Shown: in pieces, positions 8,066 to 18,502 of the stretch
Layout: every line of letters begins with the position of its first letter
Numbering within the stretch: the stretch's first letter is position 1
NCBI GenBank assembly: GCA_027306995.1
Contig: DAHUXS010000017.1
Location: forward strand, 48,333 to 112,332
Length of the DNA: 64,000 nt
Reading direction: 5' to 3'
DNA from: Lysobacter sp.
GTDB taxonomy: Bacteria; Pseudomonadota; Gammaproteobacteria; Xanthomonadales; Xanthomonadaceae
Program-made: the position numbers and the translations under genes
The notes under the pieces: model-generated
Database searches by the model: none
What the model was told of the DNA's origin: nothing
Seen by the model: only the letters and a program-made list of their open reading frames with translations

Positions 8066-10072
8066 TCAGGATCTGTTGCAGTCTTTCTGGAGGAAGCTCT
8101 CGATGGCCGGAAGCGTCAACATCTGCGCTTCATAGGTCCAGGGCATCTGGTGCTTCTGGTTCGGGACCAGCAGGAACTTGGCGGGGACACGCCCCTGCAC
8201 GGCGTCATAAAAGCCCTTGGCGTGGAAGGACGGCGTACGGACGTCGCGATCGCCCACGAACAGCAGGACCGGGATGCTGGCCTTGTCGGTGTTCTTCATG
8301 GGGTCCATGCCCTTGACGGTATTCCCCTGCAGGATGCGTTGCAGTCGGCCTTCGCTCCAGTTGCGGCCAATGCGTGCCAGGTCGGTGACCGGTGCACCGG
8401 CGATGGCGCAGCTGAAGGGGCCACCAGGACGCACCACGGCGGCCGAGGCGGCGAAACCGCCATAGGAATAGCCGAAGATCGCGATGTTGCCGGGCTTGGC
8501 GATGCCCTGCTTGACCAGCCAGTTGGCGGCATCGTCGTTGTCGTCCTGCATCTTCAGGCCCCATTGGCCGTCACCGGCGAGCCACAGTTTGCGACCGAAG
8601 CCCGTCGAACCGCGGTATTGCGGACGAATCACCGCATAGCCGCGTGATGTCATGAAGGGCACCCAGCCGGAAGCATCCCAGCCGGCGTTGTCGCGCGCCC
8701 AAGGACCGCCATGCGGGTGGACCACGGCCGGGACCGGCGCGTCGCCCTGTTTCCAGCCGGCCGGAAGATCGACGATGGCAGGGATTTCCAGGCCGTCACG
8801 CGCCTTGTAGGTGATCAATCGTTCTTCGCCGAGCTGGGCGGGATTGATCCACGGCCGTTCGCTGCCGATGTCCATCACGTTCTTGCGGTTCAGCAGCAGG
8901 TGGTAGGACGGCGAATGCTGCGCGCTTTCGGTCGTGAACAGGACGCGCGAGTCGTCGTCGTTGTAGCTCTGGATGAATACCGTCTGCTTGGGGAAGGCCT
9001 GCTTCAGTCCGGCCTGAAGGCTAGCAAGGTCCTTGTCGGTGTAGACGACTTCCGTCTCCAGGCCTTCGACGGTGAAGCCGAGCACCTTGTTGAAGTCGTG
9101 CGGCTGCTTGCCGAGGATGATGCGGCCGATCGAGTACTGCGGATGCGCGACCAGCGGTTCTTCGTCGAATTTCTTCGCGACCGGGTCGTACATGCGGGCC
9201 TGCATCAAGTCCGAGAACTTGTCGGTCAACACATAGTATTTGCCGGTGCTCTCATCGATGCCCTGGAATTCCACCGCATAGCGTTCGCTGGCCTTGTGCG
9301 AGAGGGCGGGCTGCGCTTCGAATTCGCCTGTCTTGGGGTTGCGGATCGAATAGCTGAAGACGTAATCGTCGCCGCTGGGTTCGGATTCGGCGCGCACCAG
9401 GACTTCGCCATTGCGGGGGTTGATCAACTCCGGCGATGTCTTGTCGTCCGCGCGGAACAGCAGCTTGGTGCCATTGGTACGCAGGTTGTAGAGATAGTAA
9501 TCGTCGCGTCCGCTCTGGCTCGCGTAGCGCTGGATGACCACGTTCTCGGGATCGAGCGGCAGTGGGTTGACCAGTCTGGCGGTCGACATCAGATCGAGGC
9601 AGCGGCGGGTGTCTTCGCTCACGCCAGTCTTGTAGCCCTTGTCGGCAAAGGCTTCGCTGAAATTCTTCTGGCTGACGTCGGTCAGATAGGTCTTGTTGAC
9701 CACGGTCTTGGTGGCGCCACTTTCGTTGCCTTCGCCGCAACCGCCGAGCTGTCCGGTCCAGTCCTGCTGACCACTCACCAACACGCGGCCCGCCTTCAGG
9801 GCGCTGGCGAAAATGAATTTCATGCGCTCACCCGAGGGGGTGACGACGGAGCCGGCGGAGGGGTTGTCCAGGTTCCAGGTGGCGAGCGCGGTGTCCTTGT
9901 GATTGGAGTTGGGGGCTTCGATCAGCGCGACCAGCGTCTTGCCATCCGCGCTCATCGACACGGACTGGATTTGCTGTCTGCGCGCGAATGCGTCCGCGGG
10001 AATGGGTTCGCTGGCGTTGGCGGCAGTCGTGGTTGCCAATGCGGCAAGCAGGGCAAGGCGCAATTTCGACAT
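8066..10072 (-). CDS. Prolyl oligopeptidase family (S9) serine peptidase
   Basis: A 668-residue exported peptidase. It has a signal peptide (LALLAALATTTAANA), a long N-terminal beta-propeller-like region, and a C-terminal alpha/beta-hydrolase domain. The nucleophile is Ser536 in GYSYGG, followed by the acid in VGDRDVRTP and His641 in NQKHQMPW, the order expected of family S9. HPHGGPWARD marks the oxyanion region. The start at 10072 is supported by GAGGGGA upstream and by the signal peptide; longer upstream reading lacks both. The gene lies upstream of a TonB receptor on the same strand, which fits periplasmic trimming of imported peptides. Exact specificity (dipeptidyl, acylaminoacyl or proline) cannot be decided from sequence alone. 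Confidence 0.92.
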   Translation of the reverse strand: MSKLRLALLAALATTTAANASEPIPADAFARRQQIQSVSMSADGKTLVALIEAPNSNHKDTALATWNLDNPSAGSVVTPSGERMKFIFASALKAGRVLVSGQQDWTGQLGGCGEGNESGATKTVVNKTYLTDVSQKNFSEAFADKGYKTGVSEDTRRCLDLMSTARLVNPLPLDPENVVIQRYASQSGRDDYYLYNLRTNGTKLLFRADDKTSPELINPRNGEVLVRAESEPSGDDYVFSYSIRNPKTGEFEAQPALSHKASERYAVEFQGIDESTGKYYVLTDKFSDLMQARMYDPVAKKFDEEPLVAHPQYSIGRIILGKQPHDFNKVLGFTVEGLETEVVYTDKDLASLQAGLKQAFPKQTVFIQSYNDDDSRVLFTTESAQHSPSYHLLLNRKNVMDIGSERPWINPAQLGEERLITYKARDGLEIPAIVDLPAGWKQGDAPVPAVVHPHGGPWARDNAGWDASGWVPFMTSRGYAVIRPQYRGSTGFGRKLWLAGDGQWGLKMQDDNDDAANWLVKQGIAKPGNIAIFGYSYGGFAASAAVVRPGGPFSCAIAGAPVTDLARIGRNWSEGRLQRILQGNTVKGMDPMKNTDKASIPVLLFVGDRDVRTPSFHAKGFYDAVQGRVPAKFLLVPNQKHQMPWTYEAQMLTLPAIESFLQKDCNRS

Positions 10073-10242
10073 GGATCGGTTCCCCTCGGATGTTGTTAAC
10101 AGTGAAATGGAGCGGCACGAGGGGCATGCCAGCAAACGCTCGCGATCACCACTCCGTCCCCCCCATGCCGCAAAATATACACAGTTGTCGACTTGGGCCA
10201 GTGCGCCGGTGGTCACGACTCCCTTCCCAGAGTGTTCTCCAG

Positions 10243-11088
10243 ATGTCCGGACTCAATTCCCACGCCGTCCAGCCCAATCTTTCCCCCGACCCCCGCATCC
10301 GCAACATCATCGCCGTCGGCTCCGGCAAGGGCGGGGTGGGCAAATCCACCACGGCGGTGAACCTGGCGGTGGCGCTTGCACAATCCGGCCTGCGAGTCGG
10401 CGTGCTGGATGCCGACGTCTACGGCCCGAGCATCCCGATGATGCTGGGGACGACCGATCGCCCGGAAAGCCCCGACAACAAATCGATCGAGCCGCTGCGC
10501 GCGCACGGTTTGCAGCTGATGTCGATCGGCGCGCTGGTCGACCAGGAGGACACCGCGATGATCTGGCGCGGGCCGATGGCGACTTCGGCGCTGACGCAGC
10601 TGTTCAGCGATACCCGTTGGGACGATCTCGACATCCTCGTCATCGACTTGCCGCCGGGGACCGGTGACATCCAGCTCACCCTGGCGCAGAAGATCCCGGT
10701 GGCGGGTGCGGTGGTCGTCACTACGCCGCAGGACATCGCCACGCTCGACGCGCGCAAGGCGGTGAAGATGTTCGAGAAGGTGAATGTGCCGGTGCTGGGC
10801 ATCGTCGAGAACATGGCGGTGCACGTCTGCAGCAATTGCGGGCATGCCGAGCACATCTTCGGCGAGGGCGGCGGCGAAAAGATGGCCGAACGCTACAGCG
10901 TGCCGTTGCTGGGATCGTTGCCGCTGGACATCCATATCCGGGAGCAGGGCGACGCCGGCATCCCGATCGCCGCGGCCGAGCCGGAATCCGCGGTCGGGCA
11001 GGCCTATCGCCAGCTCGCCGAGCGCCTGCTGGAAGCGCTGGATCAGCGCCCGCGGGCGACGTCGTCGATCTCCGCCACCTTGCTGTGA
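10243..11088 (+). CDS. mrp: Mrp/ApbC-type Fe-S cluster carrier ATPase
   Basis: A 281-residue MinD/Mrp-type P-loop protein. The deviant Walker A motif [12 protein letters not shown] is near residue 22, followed by [11 protein letters not shown] and the family signature [23 protein letters not shown] near residue 205 gives the C-x2-C pair that holds the bridging Fe-S cluster. The protein binds and delivers 4Fe-4S clusters to apoproteins in the cytoplasm. It lacks the N-terminal DUF59 domain of the longer E. coli protein. The ATG at 10243 was chosen because the frame upstream is a shadow of the intergenic region. It is divergent from the S9 peptidase across 170 bases that should hold both promoters. 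Confidence 0.93.
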   Translation: MSGLNSHAVQPNLSPDPRIRNIIAVGSGKGGVGKSTTAVNLAVALAQSGLRVGVLDADVYGPSIPMMLGTTDRPESPDNKSIEPLRAHGLQLMSIGALVDQEDTAMIWRGPMATSALTQLFSDTRWDDLDILVIDLPPGTGDIQLTLAQKIPVAGAVVVTTPQDIATLDARKAVKMFEKVNVPVLGIVENMAVHVCSNCGHAEHIFGEGGGEKMAERYSVPLLGSLPLDIHIREQGDAGIPIAAAEPESAVGQAYRQLAERLLEALDQRPRATSSISATLL

Positions 11089-11143
11089 GCCGCGCCGGCG
11101 CCTGCACCGATACAATTCCCGTCTTTACCTGCCGGACACCCCG

Positions 11144-11710
11144 ATGAGCATCAAGAGCGACCACTGGATCCGCCGCATGGCCGATCAGCACGGCATGATC
11201 GAGCCGTTCGAGGCCGGGCAGGTCAAGCAGGTCAACGGCGAACGCATCGTCAGCTACGGTACCTCAAGCTACGGCTACGACGTGCGCTGCGCTCGCGAGT
11301 TCAAGGTGTTCACCAACATCAACTCGACGATTGTCGATCCCAAGCATTTCGACAACGGCAGCTTCGTCGACATCACCGCCGACGAATGCATCATCCCGCC
11401 GAATTCCTTCGCGCTGGCGCGCACAGTCGAGTATTTCCGTATCCCGCGCGACGTCCTGGTGGTCTGCCTCGGCAAGAGCACCTATGCGCGCTGCGGCATC
11501 ATCGTGAACGTCACGCCGCTGGAGCCGGAATGGGAAGGCCACGTGACGCTGGAATTCAGCAACACCACGCCGCTGCCGGCGCGCATCTATGCCAACGAAG
11601 GCGTGGCGCAGATGTTGTTCTTCCAGTCGGACGAAGTCTGCGATACCAGCTATCGCGATCGCGGCGGCAAGTACCAGGGGCAGACCGGCGTCACGTTGCC
11701 GAAGACCTGA
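11144..11710 (+). CDS. dcd: dCTP deaminase
   Basis: A 188-residue enzyme that deaminates dCTP to dUTP, feeding dTTP synthesis through Dut and ThyA. The N-terminus [13 protein letters not shown] is characteristic. The catalytic block [24 protein letters not shown] and the C-terminal lid [15 protein letters not shown] are both intact. Length equals the usual bacterial Dcd. It starts 55 bases after mrp. TACAAT at 11111-11116 resembles a -10 element, but no -35 is well placed, so it may be read from the mrp promoter. Confidence 0.96.
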   Translation: MSIKSDHWIRRMADQHGMIEPFEAGQVKQVNGERIVSYGTSSYGYDVRCAREFKVFTNINSTIVDPKHFDNGSFVDITADECIIPPNSFALARTVEYFRIPRDVLVVCLGKSTYARCGIIVNVTPLEPEWEGHVTLEFSNTTPLPARIYANEGVAQMLFFQSDEVCDTSYRDRGGKYQGQTGVTLPKT

Positions 11711-11742
11711 ATCTATTCATTCCAGAGGGGAGGGGAAACAAG

Positions 11743-12261
11743 ATGGAAGAACAGAATCCGTATCGCAGTCCCGAGTCCGCCATCACCGATGTCGCGGTCA
11801 TGGGGGATGCCAATCTCGCCGGTCGTGGAGAGCGATTCGGGGCTTCCCTCATCGACGGTTTGATCATGGGCATGATCATTTTTCCGTTGATGTTCGTGGG
11901 GGGCTATTGGACTGCGGTCATGACGGCAGCGTCCGAAGGACACCAGGTCGACATCGGCACCATGTTGCTGTGGGGCGTGATCGGCTTCGCCGTGTTGGTC
12001 GTGGTCCAGGGGATCCCGCTGCATGCCTCCGGCCAGACCTGGGGCAAGAAGATGCTGGGGATCAAGATCGTCGATCTGTCCGGTGCCAAGCCTTCACTCG
12101 GGCGATTGCTCGGCCTGCGTTACTTGCCACTGCAAGTGATCGCGAACATCCCCGTCGTCGGACCGCTTGCCATGATCGTCGACCCCTTGCTGATTTTCCG
12201 CGATGACCGTCGTTGCGGACATGACCTGATCGCAGGAACCCAAGTGGTAAAGGCCGAGTAA
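11743..12261 (+). CDS. RDD family membrane protein
   Basis: A 172-residue protein starting MEEQNPYRSPES, a proline/tyrosine-rich opening common in small RDD proteins. Three to four hydrophobic segments follow (about residues 35-60, 70-90, 125-150). The RDD landmarks are visible: the Arg in GRGERFGASLIDG, and the later Asp residues in IVDPLLIFRDDRRCGHD. The spacer sequence QTWGKKMLGIKIVD is the most conserved part of the family. GAGGGGAGGGG gives a strong ribosome binding site 8 bases before the ATG. Function is not known; some RDD proteins act as sodium-proton antiporters. Confidence 0.85.
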   Translation: MEEQNPYRSPESAITDVAVMGDANLAGRGERFGASLIDGLIMGMIIFPLMFVGGYWTAVMTAASEGHQVDIGTMLLWGVIGFAVLVVVQGIPLHASGQTWGKKMLGIKIVDLSGAKPSLGRLLGLRYLPLQVIANIPVVGPLAMIVDPLLIFRDDRRCGHDLIAGTQVVKAE

Positions 12262-12687
12262 TCAGCCCGCGCTGACGAAGCGCTCAAGGGCATCGCGCAA
12301 GCGCGACAGACGTTCGACGGATTCTTCAGCCGGATACGGCCTCGCCGGCTGCGCGCCCCACACCGGCTTCGGCCATGCTGCGTCGCCCTTGAACCGGGCG
12401 ACCACGTGGACATGCAGCTGACTCACCATGTTCCCGAGCGCGGCGATGTTGAGCTTGTCGGGCGCGAATTGTTCGCGCAGCGCTTGCGAGGCGATATCGA
12501 TTTCGCGCCATAGCCGCGTTCGATCGCCTTCGTTGAGATCGAGCAGTTCGCTGGCATCGGCGACGCGGGGCACCAGGATCAGCCACGGATAGTTGGCGTC
12601 GTTCATTAGCAGGACGTCGCACAAGGGCAACGATGCGACCGGAAGCGTATCCGCCGCGAGTTGCGGATGCAGCTGGAATTCGCTCAT
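12262..12687 (-). CDS. HIT family protein
   Basis: A 141-residue histidine-triad protein. The motif reads QLHVHVVAR near residue 97, so the first His of the usual H-x-H-x-H is Gln while the catalytic middle His and last His remain; this variant occurs in the proteobacterial branch of the family. ALGNMVSQLHVHVV is the most conserved stretch. Such proteins hydrolyse or transfer nucleotidyl groups, but the physiological substrate here is unknown. The ATG at 12687 overlaps the stop of the dienelactone hydrolase gene (ATGA), so the two are coupled. It converges on the RDD gene with no gap. Confidence 0.88.
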   Translation of the reverse strand: MSEFQLHPQLAADTLPVASLPLCDVLLMNDANYPWLILVPRVADASELLDLNEGDRTRLWREIDIASQALREQFAPDKLNIAALGNMVSQLHVHVVARFKGDAAWPKPVWGAQPARPYPAEESVERLSRLRDALERFVSAG

Positions 12688-13349
12688 GCCAGGTGTTCCC
12701 GGAAAAATGCCAGTGTCTCCGCATTGGCAAGCATCGCCGCGTCGGCACGATAGTGCGATGGGTCGCAGTCGCGATTGAAGGCATGGCCGGCGTCCGGGTA
12801 GACCATGAAGGCGGCCTGCGGCCACGCCGCGCGTTGGCGTTCGATGTCGGCAGCTGGCGTCGAGGCGTCTTCGGCGCCGAAGTGGAACAGCATGGGGGCG
12901 CGCAAGGGTTCGTCGAGGAAATTCGCATTGCGGGCGCCGTAATACCCCACGGCGGGCAGGCCGAGCCGCAGGTTGGCGAGCAGGGCGAGGGTGCCCCCCC
13001 AGCAGAAGCCGACCACGCCGATGTGCGTTGCGCCTTCTTCACGGAGGCGTCGTGCGCCCGCATCCACCAGCCGCAATGCCCGGTCGAAGCCCAGTTCACC
13101 GATCAGCGTGCGGCCCTGCTGCATGCCGTCGCCGTCGTAGGGGAGGTCGACGCCGGGCGTGACGACATCGAACAGTGCCGGCGCCAGCGCGATGAAGCCG
13201 TCCCCTGCATAGCGGTCGGTGATGTCGCGGATATGGGCGGTGACGCCGAAAATTTCCTGAAGAACGACCAGCCCCATGGTCGAGGGGCGGTCGGGGCGGG
13301 CCAGCCAGCCGCCGATGCGGCCGTCGGGGGTGTCGAGGGTGATATTCAT
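12684..13349 (-). CDS. Dienelactone hydrolase family protein
   Basis: A 221-residue alpha/beta hydrolase. It opens with [19 protein letters not shown] and has the family block [15 protein letters not shown]. The nucleophile is the Cys in GFCWGG near residue 115, the acid is the Asp in FGAEDAST and the His lies in DAGHAFNRD. These are the landmarks of dienelactone hydrolase rather than of serine esterases. Most bacterial members away from aromatic-degradation clusters have unknown substrates, and no such cluster is present here. The start at 13349 is the first ATG consistent with the family N-terminus. It is divergent from rimO. Confidence 0.9.
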   Translation of the reverse strand: MNITLDTPDGRIGGWLARPDRPSTMGLVVLQEIFGVTAHIRDITDRYAGDGFIALAPALFDVVTPGVDLPYDGDGMQQGRTLIGELGFDRALRLVDAGARRLREEGATHIGVVGFCWGGTLALLANLRLGLPAVGYYGARNANFLDEPLRAPMLFHFGAEDASTPAADIERQRAAWPQAAFMVYPDAGHAFNRDCDPSHYRADAAMLANAETLAFFREHLA

Positions 13350-13379
13350 CGCGTACAGGCCTGGATGCGGCGGGTTCCT

Positions 13380-13385
13380 TATAAT
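13380..13385 (+). promoter_or_regulatory. Candidate -10 element for rimO
   Basis: TATAAT, identical to the sigma-70 -10 consensus, stands 26 bases before the rimO start. No good -35 hexamer is found 16-18 bases upstream, so this is a weak prediction. Confidence 0.4.
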
Positions 13386-13410
13386 TCCACACCCTTTCCC
13401 GGTGGTCCGC

Positions 13411-14742
13411 ATGTCCTTGTCCCAGCCCAAAGTCGGTTTCGTCAGCCTCGGTTGCCCCAAGGCGCTGGTCGATTCCGAACGCATCCTCACCCAGTTGCGG
13501 GTCGAGGGCTACGACCTGGTACAGAGCTATGACGATGCCGATGTGGTGGTGGTGAACACCTGCGGCTTCATCGACTCGGCGGTGGCGGAATCGCTGGATG
13601 CGATCGGCGAGGCGATGGCCGAGAACGGCAAGGTGATCGTCACCGGTTGTCTCGGCAAGCGCAGCGAGGTGATTCGCGAAGCCTATCCCGACGTGTTGTC
13701 GATCAGCGGACCGCAGGACTACGCCAGCGTGATGGATGCGGTGCATGTCGCGCTGCCGCCCAAGCATGATCCCTTCATCGATCTGGTGCCCGATTACGGC
13801 CTGAAGCTGACGCCGAAGCACTACGCCTATCTGAAGATTTCCGAAGGCTGCAACCATCGCTGCAGCTTCTGCATCATCCCGTCGATGCGCGGCGACCTGG
13901 TGTCGCGCCCGGTTGACGACGTGCTACGTGAAGCCGAGAAGCTGGTGCGTGGCGGCGTCAAGGAATTGCTGGTGGTGTCGCAGGACACCTCGGCCTATGG
14001 CGTCGACCTGAAGTACGCGGAACGCGAATGGCATGGCAAGTCGTATGCGACGCGGATGAAGGCGCTGTGCGAAGGCCTGTCCGAACTCGGCGCGTGGACG
14101 CGCCTGCACTACGTCTATCCGTACCCGCACGTCGACGACGTGATTCCGCTGATGGCGGAAGGCAAGATCCTTCCGTATCTCGACATCCCGTTCCAGCACG
14201 CCAGCCCGCGCGTGCTGAAGCTGATGAAGCGCCCCGGTGCGGTCGACAAGACGCTGGAACGCATCCAGCGCTGGAAGGCGATCTGTCCGGAACTGACGAT
14301 CCGCTCGACCTTCATCGTCGGCTTCCCCGGCGAGACCGAAGCCGAGTTCGCGGAGTTGCTGGATTTCCTCGAGGAAGCGCAGCTCGATCGCGTCGGTGCC
14401 TTCGCCTATTCGCCGGTGGAAGGCGCGGCGGCCAACGCGCTGCCCGATCCGGTGCCGGACGAAGTGCGGCAGGAACGCCTGGCGCGCTTCATGGACGTGC
14501 AGGCGGCGATTTCCGAAGCGAAGCTGGCGGCCAAGATCGGTACGGTGCAGGAATGCATCGTCGATGCGATCGATGGCGAACTGGCGATCGCGCGGTCGAA
14601 AGCCGATGCGCCGGAGATCGATGGCCTGGTGCAGATCCAGGACGGTTTCGAGGCCGGCCTCAAGCCGGGCGATTTCGTCTCGGTGCAGATCATGGGCAGC
14701 GACGAGCACGATCTCTACGGCGAAGTCGTTTACAACGATTGA
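13411..14742 (+). CDS. rimO: Ribosomal protein S12 methylthiotransferase RimO
   Basis: A 443-residue radical SAM enzyme that adds a methylthio group to the conserved aspartate of ribosomal protein S12. The N-terminal MTTase domain has cysteines in [18 protein letters not shown] and VTGCLGKR that bind the auxiliary cluster. The radical SAM triplet is in [17 protein letters not shown] around residues 147-155. The C-terminal TRAM domain ends [13 protein letters not shown]. The SMRG wording and length separate it from the tRNA enzyme MiaB. The ATG at 13411 was chosen because upstream translation is a shadow of the divergent hydrolase promoter region. The stop overlaps greB by 13 bases in convergent orientation. 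Confidence 0.96.
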   Translation: MSLSQPKVGFVSLGCPKALVDSERILTQLRVEGYDLVQSYDDADVVVVNTCGFIDSAVAESLDAIGEAMAENGKVIVTGCLGKRSEVIREAYPDVLSISGPQDYASVMDAVHVALPPKHDPFIDLVPDYGLKLTPKHYAYLKISEGCNHRCSFCIIPSMRGDLVSRPVDDVLREAEKLVRGGVKELLVVSQDTSAYGVDLKYAEREWHGKSYATRMKALCEGLSELGAWTRLHYVYPYPHVDDVIPLMAEGKILPYLDIPFQHASPRVLKLMKRPGAVDKTLERIQRWKAICPELTIRSTFIVGFPGETEAEFAELLDFLEEAQLDRVGAFAYSPVEGAAANALPDPVPDEVRQERLARFMDVQAAISEAKLAAKIGTVQECIVDAIDGELAIARSKADAPEIDGLVQIQDGFEAGLKPGDFVSVQIMGSDEHDLYGEVVYND

Positions 14743-15257
14743 GCGTCGTACCCGATCTCGACAATCGCGAAATGCACCACGCCGCCCGGCAGCGTGGCAT
14801 CGAATTCGTCATCGACACGCTTGTTGAGCAGTGCGCGCGCCAGCGGTGAATCGATGCTGATGTGGCCGAGCGCGGCATCGGTCTCGTCCGGGCCGACGAT
14901 GCGGTAACGCACTTCCTCGCCGCTGTCGCCGCGCTCCAGCGTGACATGCGCGCCGAAGAACACCCGGTCAGGATGGCTGGGTGCGTGCTCGACCACATGT
15001 AGTAGTGGCAGGCGCTTGCTGAGATAGCGCACGCGGCGATCGATACCGCCCAACTGCTTCTTGCGATAGGTGTATTCCGCATTTTCAGAACGATCGCCTT
15101 CGGCCGCTGCCGCTGCCAGCGCACGCACGACCTCCGGGCGCTGCACGCGCCAGAGATCGTCGAGTTCCGCCTTCAGCCGGTCATGGCCGGCACGGGTGAT
15201 CAGCGCCGTGCTCTGTTCGGCGGGCGGTCGCCAGCGGCCCATCGGCGGCTGCGTCAT
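14730..15257 (-). CDS. greB: Transcription elongation factor GreB
   Basis: A 175-residue Gre factor that rescues backtracked RNA polymerase by stimulating transcript cleavage. The N-terminal coiled coil contains [17 protein letters not shown] and [17 protein letters not shown], with the two acidic tip residues in GDRSENAEY. The wording [20 protein letters not shown] favours GreB over GreA. A C-terminal FKBP-like domain follows. It begins 16 bases after the HerA-like ATPase gene on the same strand, so the two probably form an operon. Its end overlaps rimO. Confidence 0.92.
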   Translation of the reverse strand: MTQPPMGRWRPPAEQSTALITRAGHDRLKAELDDLWRVQRPEVVRALAAAAAEGDRSENAEYTYRKKQLGGIDRRVRYLSKRLPLLHVVEHAPSHPDRVFFGAHVTLERGDSGEEVRYRIVGPDETDAALGHISIDSPLARALLNKRVDDEFDATLPGGVVHFAIVEIGYDAQSL

Positions 15258-15273
15258 CGTCGCGTGCCCAGCG

Positions 15274-16779
15274 TCAGCGCTTGCCGCCGAAAATGCCGCC
15301 GAGCACGCCGCGCAGGATCTGGCGACCGACCTGCGAACCCATCGTGCGCACGGTCTGCTTGGCCATCGTCTCGATCATGCCCTGGCGGCGCTTGGTGCCG
15401 AAGACCGCGTCCTTTACCGCCTGGCCGAAGCCGCCTTCTTCCTCGTGCTCCTCGCCCTTGGCGGGCGGGGCGTCGTTGTTGGCCGCCGCGGCATCGGCTT
15501 TCTTCGACAGCATTTCGAACGCGGATTCGCGATCAACCGCCTGGTCGTATTTCATTCCGACCGGGCTGCCTGCACGCACCTGCTGGCGCTCGGCATCGGT
15601 GATCGCGCCCATCCGGCAGCGTGGCGGTGCGACCAGGGTGCGTTCCACCGGCATCGGAATGCCCTTGTCCTGCAGGGTCGAAACCAGCGCTTCGCCCACG
15701 CCGAGCTGGCTGATCGTTTTCGCCACGTCGAGTTCGGGATTGGCGACGAAGGTTTCGGCGGCGGTCTTCACCGCTTTCTGGTCGCGCGGAGTGAAGGCGC
15801 GCAATGCATGCTGGAAGCGATTGCCCATTTGGCCGAGGATGTTGTCGGGCACGTCGTCGGGGAATTGCGAGCAGAAATAGACGCCGACGCCCTTGGAGCG
15901 GATCAGTCGCACCACCTGCTCCACGCGCTGCAGCAGCGCCGGCGGGGCGTCGTCGAACAGGAGGTGCGCTTCGTCGAACACGAAGACCAGCTTCGGCTTG
16001 TCGAGATCGCCGACTTCCGGCAGTTTCTCGAACAGTTCCGACAGCAGCCACAGCAGGAAGCTGGTGTAGAGCTTGGGCTTGAGGATGAGCTGGTCGGCGG
16101 CGAGGATGCCGATCATGCCGCGGCCGTCCTGCGTGGTGCGCATCAGGTCACCGAGTTCGAGCGCCGGTTCGCCGAAGAAGGCGTCGCCGCCTTGTTGTTC
16201 GATCTGCAGCAAGGCGCGCTGGATCGCGCCGATCGATTGCGTGCTCACCAGGCCATAGCTGGTCGAGATGTCCTTGCGTTCGTCGGCGATCAGGCCGAGC
16301 AGGGCGCGCAGGTCCTTGAGGTCGAGCAGCAACAGGCCGCGGTCGTCGGCGAGCTTGAAGAGGATTTCCAGCACGCCCGATTGGGTGTCGTTGAGTTCGA
16401 GGATGCGCGATAGCAGCAGCGGCCCCATTTCGCTGACCGTGGTGCGCACCGGATGGCCCTTCTGGCCCCACAGGTCCCAGAAGATGGTCGGGTTGCCTTC
16501 ATTGGTATAGCCGTCGACGCCGATTTCGGCGACGCGTTCGCGCAGCTTGTCGCTGGCTTCGCCCGCGATTGCCAAACCGGCGACATCGCCCTTGACGTCG
16601 GCCAGGAACACCGGAACGCCCAGGCGCGCGAATCCTTCCGCCAGCGTCATCAATGTCACCGTCTTGCCGGTACCGGTGGCGCCGGCCACCAGTCCGTGGC
16701 GATTGCCGTACTTGGGCAGCAGCCAGACCTTGTCGCCCTTGGCGGTGGTGATCGATTTGCCGACGAGGATCGGATCCAT
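15274..16779 (-). CDS. DUF853 HerA/FtsK-like ATPase (YjgR family)
   Basis: A 501-residue P-loop ATPase. Walker A is [11 protein letters not shown] near residue 36; Walker B is [12 protein letters not shown] near residue 255. Between them lie conserved blocks such as [13 protein letters not shown] and [14 protein letters not shown], and [11 protein letters not shown] is typical of DUF853. The C-terminal ~80 residues are Ala/Lys/Glu-rich then end in a Gly-rich GGIFGGKR tail. The family is related to HerA hexameric DNA pumps; E. coli YjgR belongs here and has no settled function. ATG at 16779 (MDPILVGK) is preferred; another ATG lies 15 bases upstream. It precedes greB by 16 bases. Confidence 0.9.
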   Translation of the reverse strand: MDPILVGKSITTAKGDKVWLLPKYGNRHGLVAGATGTGKTVTLMTLAEGFARLGVPVFLADVKGDVAGLAIAGEASDKLRERVAEIGVDGYTNEGNPTIFWDLWGQKGHPVRTTVSEMGPLLLSRILELNDTQSGVLEILFKLADDRGLLLLDLKDLRALLGLIADERKDISTSYGLVSTQSIGAIQRALLQIEQQGGDAFFGEPALELGDLMRTTQDGRGMIGILAADQLILKPKLYTSFLLWLLSELFEKLPEVGDLDKPKLVFVFDEAHLLFDDAPPALLQRVEQVVRLIRSKGVGVYFCSQFPDDVPDNILGQMGNRFQHALRAFTPRDQKAVKTAAETFVANPELDVAKTISQLGVGEALVSTLQDKGIPMPVERTLVAPPRCRMGAITDAERQQVRAGSPVGMKYDQAVDRESAFEMLSKKADAAAANNDAPPAKGEEHEEEGGFGQAVKDAVFGTKRRQGMIETMAKQTVRTMGSQVGRQILRGVLGGIFGGKR

Positions 16780-16921
16780 GGAACTTTTCCGCATTGAAAG
16801 CGTCGATTCTAAGCGGCGTTGCGTGAGCGTATGAATGCGCAGGTCGGACCACGGCTTGCCCGCAGCTTCCTGCAACCGTTAGGCTTCCGGATTCCCTGCA
16901 ATGTTCCGAAGGATTCAAGTA

Positions 16922-18499
16922 ATGGTGCGACCTGCAACGCCGTTGGTATCTCCCTTGCTGGCATTGGCATTGAGTTTCGTGGCGACCGGCGCGGTCGCGG
17001 CTGATCGCAAGGATCCGATGGCGGATTGGAAAGCGCGCATGACGGATCTCGACACCCGGATCAAGGCCGCCCAGTCGGAAGCGGAGCAACACGGCCTGCA
17101 GGCGCAGGCGGATCAGTTGCTGCAAGCCTGCGCCCAGGCGCGCGGCTGCGATATCGCCCAGCTGCTGCCGATCTATCGCGAAGCCAGCACGGCGCGTCGC
17201 GGCAATCCCAACGACGACAACGATAGCGACGACGACGGCCCCGACGAGATGATCGACGTGGCCGGCGAAAAGACCCCGGCGCAGGCGACCGCGGACAAGT
17301 TGCTGGACGAACGCAATCGCCACTTCATGGACATGGTGAAGATGAATCCGGCGGTGCAGGCCGGTATCCGTCGCTGGCTCACCGACATGCGGCCGTCGCT
17401 GATGAACAGCTACGAGAATTTCCAGTACCTGAAATCGAGCATGCTGCCGGCATTCCAGAGCCGCGGCCTGTCGGAGGCGCTGCTGTTCGGCATCATCGCC
17501 AAGGAATCCAACGGCAAGGTGCACGTCGGGTCACGCGTCGGCGCGGTCGGTCCGCTGCAGTTCATGCCGGCCACGGGTCGCCGCTTCGGACTCGGGAACG
17601 ATGGCAGCGGTTTCGACACCCGCTATGACCCGCGCATGTCGGCGGAAGCGGCGGCGGAATATTTCAGCGAACGCTATGCCGAGCTCAACAACAACATCGA
17701 GATGTCGCTGGCGGCCTACAACGGCGGAGAAGGGCGCGCATTGCGCGTCTACCAATCGACCGGCGGCCGCAGCTTTTGGGACGCCGACGTTTATTCGCAA
17801 TTCCCGGCGGAAACCCGCGATTACGTGCCGATGGTGATCGCCGCTGCATGGCTGTACCTGCATCCGCGCGAATACGGCGTGCGCTTCCCGCGCGTGTCCG
17901 ATCGGCCGGCCCAGATCAAGCTGGAAAAACCGACCACGTTCAACGAAATGACCATCTGCATGGGCAACGCCCGCGGCACCGATGGCTATCTGCGCGCACT
18001 GCGCAACATGAATCCGCGGTATTCGCCGGATACCTGGCTGGCCGCCGGCACGGTGCTCAACGGCACCACCGCGATGTCACGTGCCTACAGCTGGAACTGC
18101 ACCAGCGGTCGTCGCGCCGAGCTGGCGCATGAATTGACGGTCGCCAACGCAAGTTCCGCCATCGTCCGCATCGGTCCGCTGGAACCGGCGCAGGCCAGCG
18201 CCGCATCCGCGCAGATCGGCGAGTCGGGGCTGGATGCGACGGCGCAGGATCCTGCCGCCCGTGTGCAGCCGGTCGCGGCGAAGCCCGCTCCGCCAAGGCC
18301 GGTCGCGAAGGCCGAGCCGAAAAAGGAAAAGCCCAAGAAGGTGAAGATGTATCGGGTCGCGCGTGGCGACACGCTTGGCCGCATCGCCGACAAACACGAC
18401 TGCGAACTCAAAACCCTGGCCAAGGCCAATGGCCTGCGCGCGCCGGGTTACATCGTGAAGCCGGGCAGCAGCATCAGGCTGGAAGGCTGCGGAGACTGA
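16922..18499 (+). CDS. Lytic murein transglycosylase with C-terminal LysM
   Basis: A 525-residue exported peptidoglycan-cleaving enzyme resembling MltD. After a signal peptide ending TGAVAA comes a charged, partly acidic region, then the SLT domain: catalytic Glu in IAKESNGK near residue 195, GAVGPLQFMPATGRRFGL, and SLAAYNGGEGR. A Pro/Lys-rich linker leads to one LysM repeat (YRVARGDTLGRIADKHDC) that binds glycan chains. The ATG at 16922 is preferred over the one at 16901 because GAAGGA stands 8 bases before it. No lipobox is evident, so it is probably periplasmic rather than a lipoprotein. Confidence 0.9.
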   Translation: MVRPATPLVSPLLALALSFVATGAVAADRKDPMADWKARMTDLDTRIKAAQSEAEQHGLQAQADQLLQACAQARGCDIAQLLPIYREASTARRGNPNDDNDSDDDGPDEMIDVAGEKTPAQATADKLLDERNRHFMDMVKMNPAVQAGIRRWLTDMRPSLMNSYENFQYLKSSMLPAFQSRGLSEALLFGIIAKESNGKVHVGSRVGAVGPLQFMPATGRRFGLGNDGSGFDTRYDPRMSAEAAAEYFSERYAELNNNIEMSLAAYNGGEGRALRVYQSTGGRSFWDADVYSQFPAETRDYVPMVIAAAWLYLHPREYGVRFPRVSDRPAQIKLEKPTTFNEMTICMGNARGTDGYLRALRNMNPRYSPDTWLAAGTVLNGTTAMSRAYSWNCTSGRRAELAHELTVANASSAIVRIGPLEPAQASAASAQIGESGLDATAQDPAARVQPVAAKPAPPRPVAKAEPKKEKPKKVKMYRVARGDTLGRIADKHDCELKTLAKANGLRAPGYIVKPGSSIRLEGCGD

Positions 18500-18502
18500 G
18501 GC

